A DNA stretch of 64,000 nt from Arthrobacter sp. Leaf337 (GTDB lineage Bacteria > Actinomycetota > Actinomycetes > Actinomycetales > Micrococcaceae). The stretch is from positions 493,107-557,106 of the forward strand of contig NZ_LMPC01000012.1 in assembly GCF_001423745.1 (NCBI RefSeq), written 5' to 3'. Shown here in pieces: positions 63,034-64,000 of the stretch (positions are counted from its first letter, which is position 1; every line of letters begins with the position of its first letter). Made by a program: the position numbers and the translations under genes. The notes under the pieces were generated by a model. It was given only the letters and a program-made list of their open reading frames with translations. It was not told where the DNA came from and did no database searches.

Positions 63034-64000
63034 ATGATGATCTGGAATACGGGAACGCGCGGTGCCGCGCAGCGGGCCCTGGCCCTGGCAGCTGTTCTTG
63101 GACTGGCGCTGTCCGGCTGCACGGCGAGTCCGCCGCCGGGCCAGCGCCCCGCGTCCGCCGCCAGCACCCCGGTGCAGCCCGCGCAGCAGACAGCCCAGCC
63201 GGGTGCCACGCAGACGGCCCAGCCGGGCACCCCGCAGACGGCCGCGGACATTCCGTCCATCGTGGAGAACGTCCAGCCGTCCGTTGTCACGATCCTGACC
63301 GACGGCGGAGTGGGCAGCGGCGTGGTCTTCGCGGCGGAGGGACTGATCCTCACCAACGAGCATGTGGTGCGTGGCAGCACCGACGTGGAGGTCGCCTTTG
63401 CCGACGGCCAGCGGGTGGCCGGGACAGTCAAGGCCACGGACGCCATTTCGGACCTGGCACTCGTGGAGGCCAAGCGCACCGGGCTTCCGGCGGCGAAGTT
63501 CCAGTCCGACCTTCCGCGGGTGGGTGAACTGGCCATCGTGATCGGCTCGCCGCTGGGCTTCGAGAACACGGCGACGGCGGGCATCATCTCCGGGCTGCAC
63601 CGCGAGATTCCCGGCTCGGCGGCCAGCAGCCAGTCGCTGGTGGACCTGATCCAGACCGATGCCGCCATCAGCCCCGGAAACTCGGGCGGCGCCGTCGTCA
63701 ATTCCCGGGGCGAGGTGATCGGCATCAGCGAGGCCTACATTCCGCCGCAGTCCGGCGCCGTGGCACTGGGCTTCGCTATCCCCGCGGCAACAGCCGTCCG
63801 GGTGGCAGAACAGCTGCGCGAGGACGGCACCGCGGACCACGCTTTCATCGGCCTCCGCCCCGGCGGGATCACCTCACAGATTGCCGACCAGCTGGGGCTG
63901 CCGAACACCCGCGGCGCCCTGGTGCTCTCGGTGGTCAGCGACGGACCGGCGGACCGTGCCGGCATCCGGCCCGGCGATGTCCTCACCGCCCTGGACGGCC
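63034..64000 (+). CDS. HtrA/DegP-like serine protease, cut by the window edge
   Basis: The first 322 residues of a trypsin-like protease. The N-terminus is a lipoprotein signal with LALSGC (Cys29), followed by a Pro/Gln/Thr-rich linker with repeated QTAQPG. The triad is His110 (TNEHVV), Asp140 (SDLALVE) and Ser217 (SPGNSGGA). A PDZ domain starts around residue 285 and is still open at the last base. The ATG at 63034 (or the adjacent one at 63037) has AAAGG upstream. It probably acts in protein quality control at the outer face of the membrane. Confidence 0.9.
   Translation, partial: MMIWNTGTRGAAQRALALAAVLGLALSGCTASPPPGQRPASAASTPVQPAQQTAQPGATQTAQPGTPQTAADIPSIVENVQPSVVTILTDGGVGSGVVFAAEGLILTNEHVVRGSTDVEVAFADGQRVAGTVKATDAISDLALVEAKRTGLPAAKFQSDLPRVGELAIVIGSPLGFENTATAGIISGLHREIPGSAASSQSLVDLIQTDAAISPGNSGGAVVNSRGEVIGISEAYIPPQSGAVALGFAIPAATAVRVAEQLREDGTADHAFIGLRPGGITSQIADQLGLPNTRGALVLSVVSDGPADRAGIRPGDVLTALDG

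Overview
This window looks like the chromosome of a high-GC soil actinobacterium, most likely Arthrobacter in the broad sense (Arthrobacter, Pseudarthrobacter or Paenarthrobacter). The pointers are GC-rich wobble positions, frequent GTG/TTG starts, DUF222-HNH (13E12-type) genes, a DUF4193 protein, a permease-ATPase fusion in a peptide-type ABC transporter, and a broad repertoire for plant-derived sugars and aromatics. No rRNA, tRNA, CRISPR array, IS element or prophage was seen. The assignment rests on gene content only.

Layout. (1) 1-144 is the 3' end of a DUF222/HNH gene. (2) 178-22444 reads as one catabolic locus for flavonoid glycosides such as rutin. It holds a bicupin quercetin 2,3-dioxygenase, a DUF3500 protein, an FAD aromatic hydroxylase, a fumarylacetoacetate-hydrolase-family enzyme, three HSL-type esterases, two GH78 alpha-L-rhamnosidases, a VOC protein, a peptide-type ABC importer, a GH1 beta-glucosidase and an IclR regulator. 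Six copies of a TTTCA-N5-TGAAA-type palindrome lie in front of its transcription units and its regulator, so this appears to be a single regulon. (3) 22642-25747 holds a Rieske-FAD oxidoreductase, an HhH-GPD repair protein and a metallo-beta-lactamase-fold hydrolase. (4) 25753-31939 is a complete urease operon, ureABCEFGD plus a nickel permease. (5) 32052-39991 holds a DUF4193 gene, then a LacI-controlled sugar ABC importer without an ATPase, two Gfo/Idh/MocA dehydrogenases and a ThuA-like protein. (6) 39982-42389 has a 16-bp tandem repeat and a DUF222-HNH gene flanked by a duplicated dedA 3' end. (7) 42448-46308 holds ilvD, an MmyB-type regulator and a PfkB kinase. (8) 46347-48968 is an ArsR-controlled SRPBCC/YCII operon whose last gene is frameshifted. 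(9) 49069-55545 is a GntR-controlled sugar-acid locus (MFS transporter, fuconate-dehydratase-like enolase, FAH-family dehydratase, ketoglutarate-semialdehyde dehydrogenase), i.e. a Weimberg-like route. (10) 55538-59096 is efeUOB with a DtxR-type iron box. (11) 59187-62940 is a LacI-controlled arabinoside locus (GH43-like, GH51). (12) A HtrA-like protease runs off the right edge.

How the main system may work (inference). The ABC importer brings the glycoside into the cell. The rhamnosidases and the beta-glucosidase, none of which has a signal peptide, release quercetin. The bicupin enzyme opens the C ring with loss of CO. One of the esterases splits the resulting depside into protocatechuate and a phloroglucinol-type acid. 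The FAD hydroxylase, the DUF3500 protein and the FAH-family hydrolase, translated from tightly coupled genes, then degrade the phloroglucinol ring. No recognisable ring-cleavage dioxygenase is present for that last part, which makes the DUF3500 protein the most interesting unknown in the window.

No gene-free stretch exceeds 300 bp. The longest, 19895-20184, holds the divergent promoter region of the ABC operon and the beta-glucosidase with two operators.
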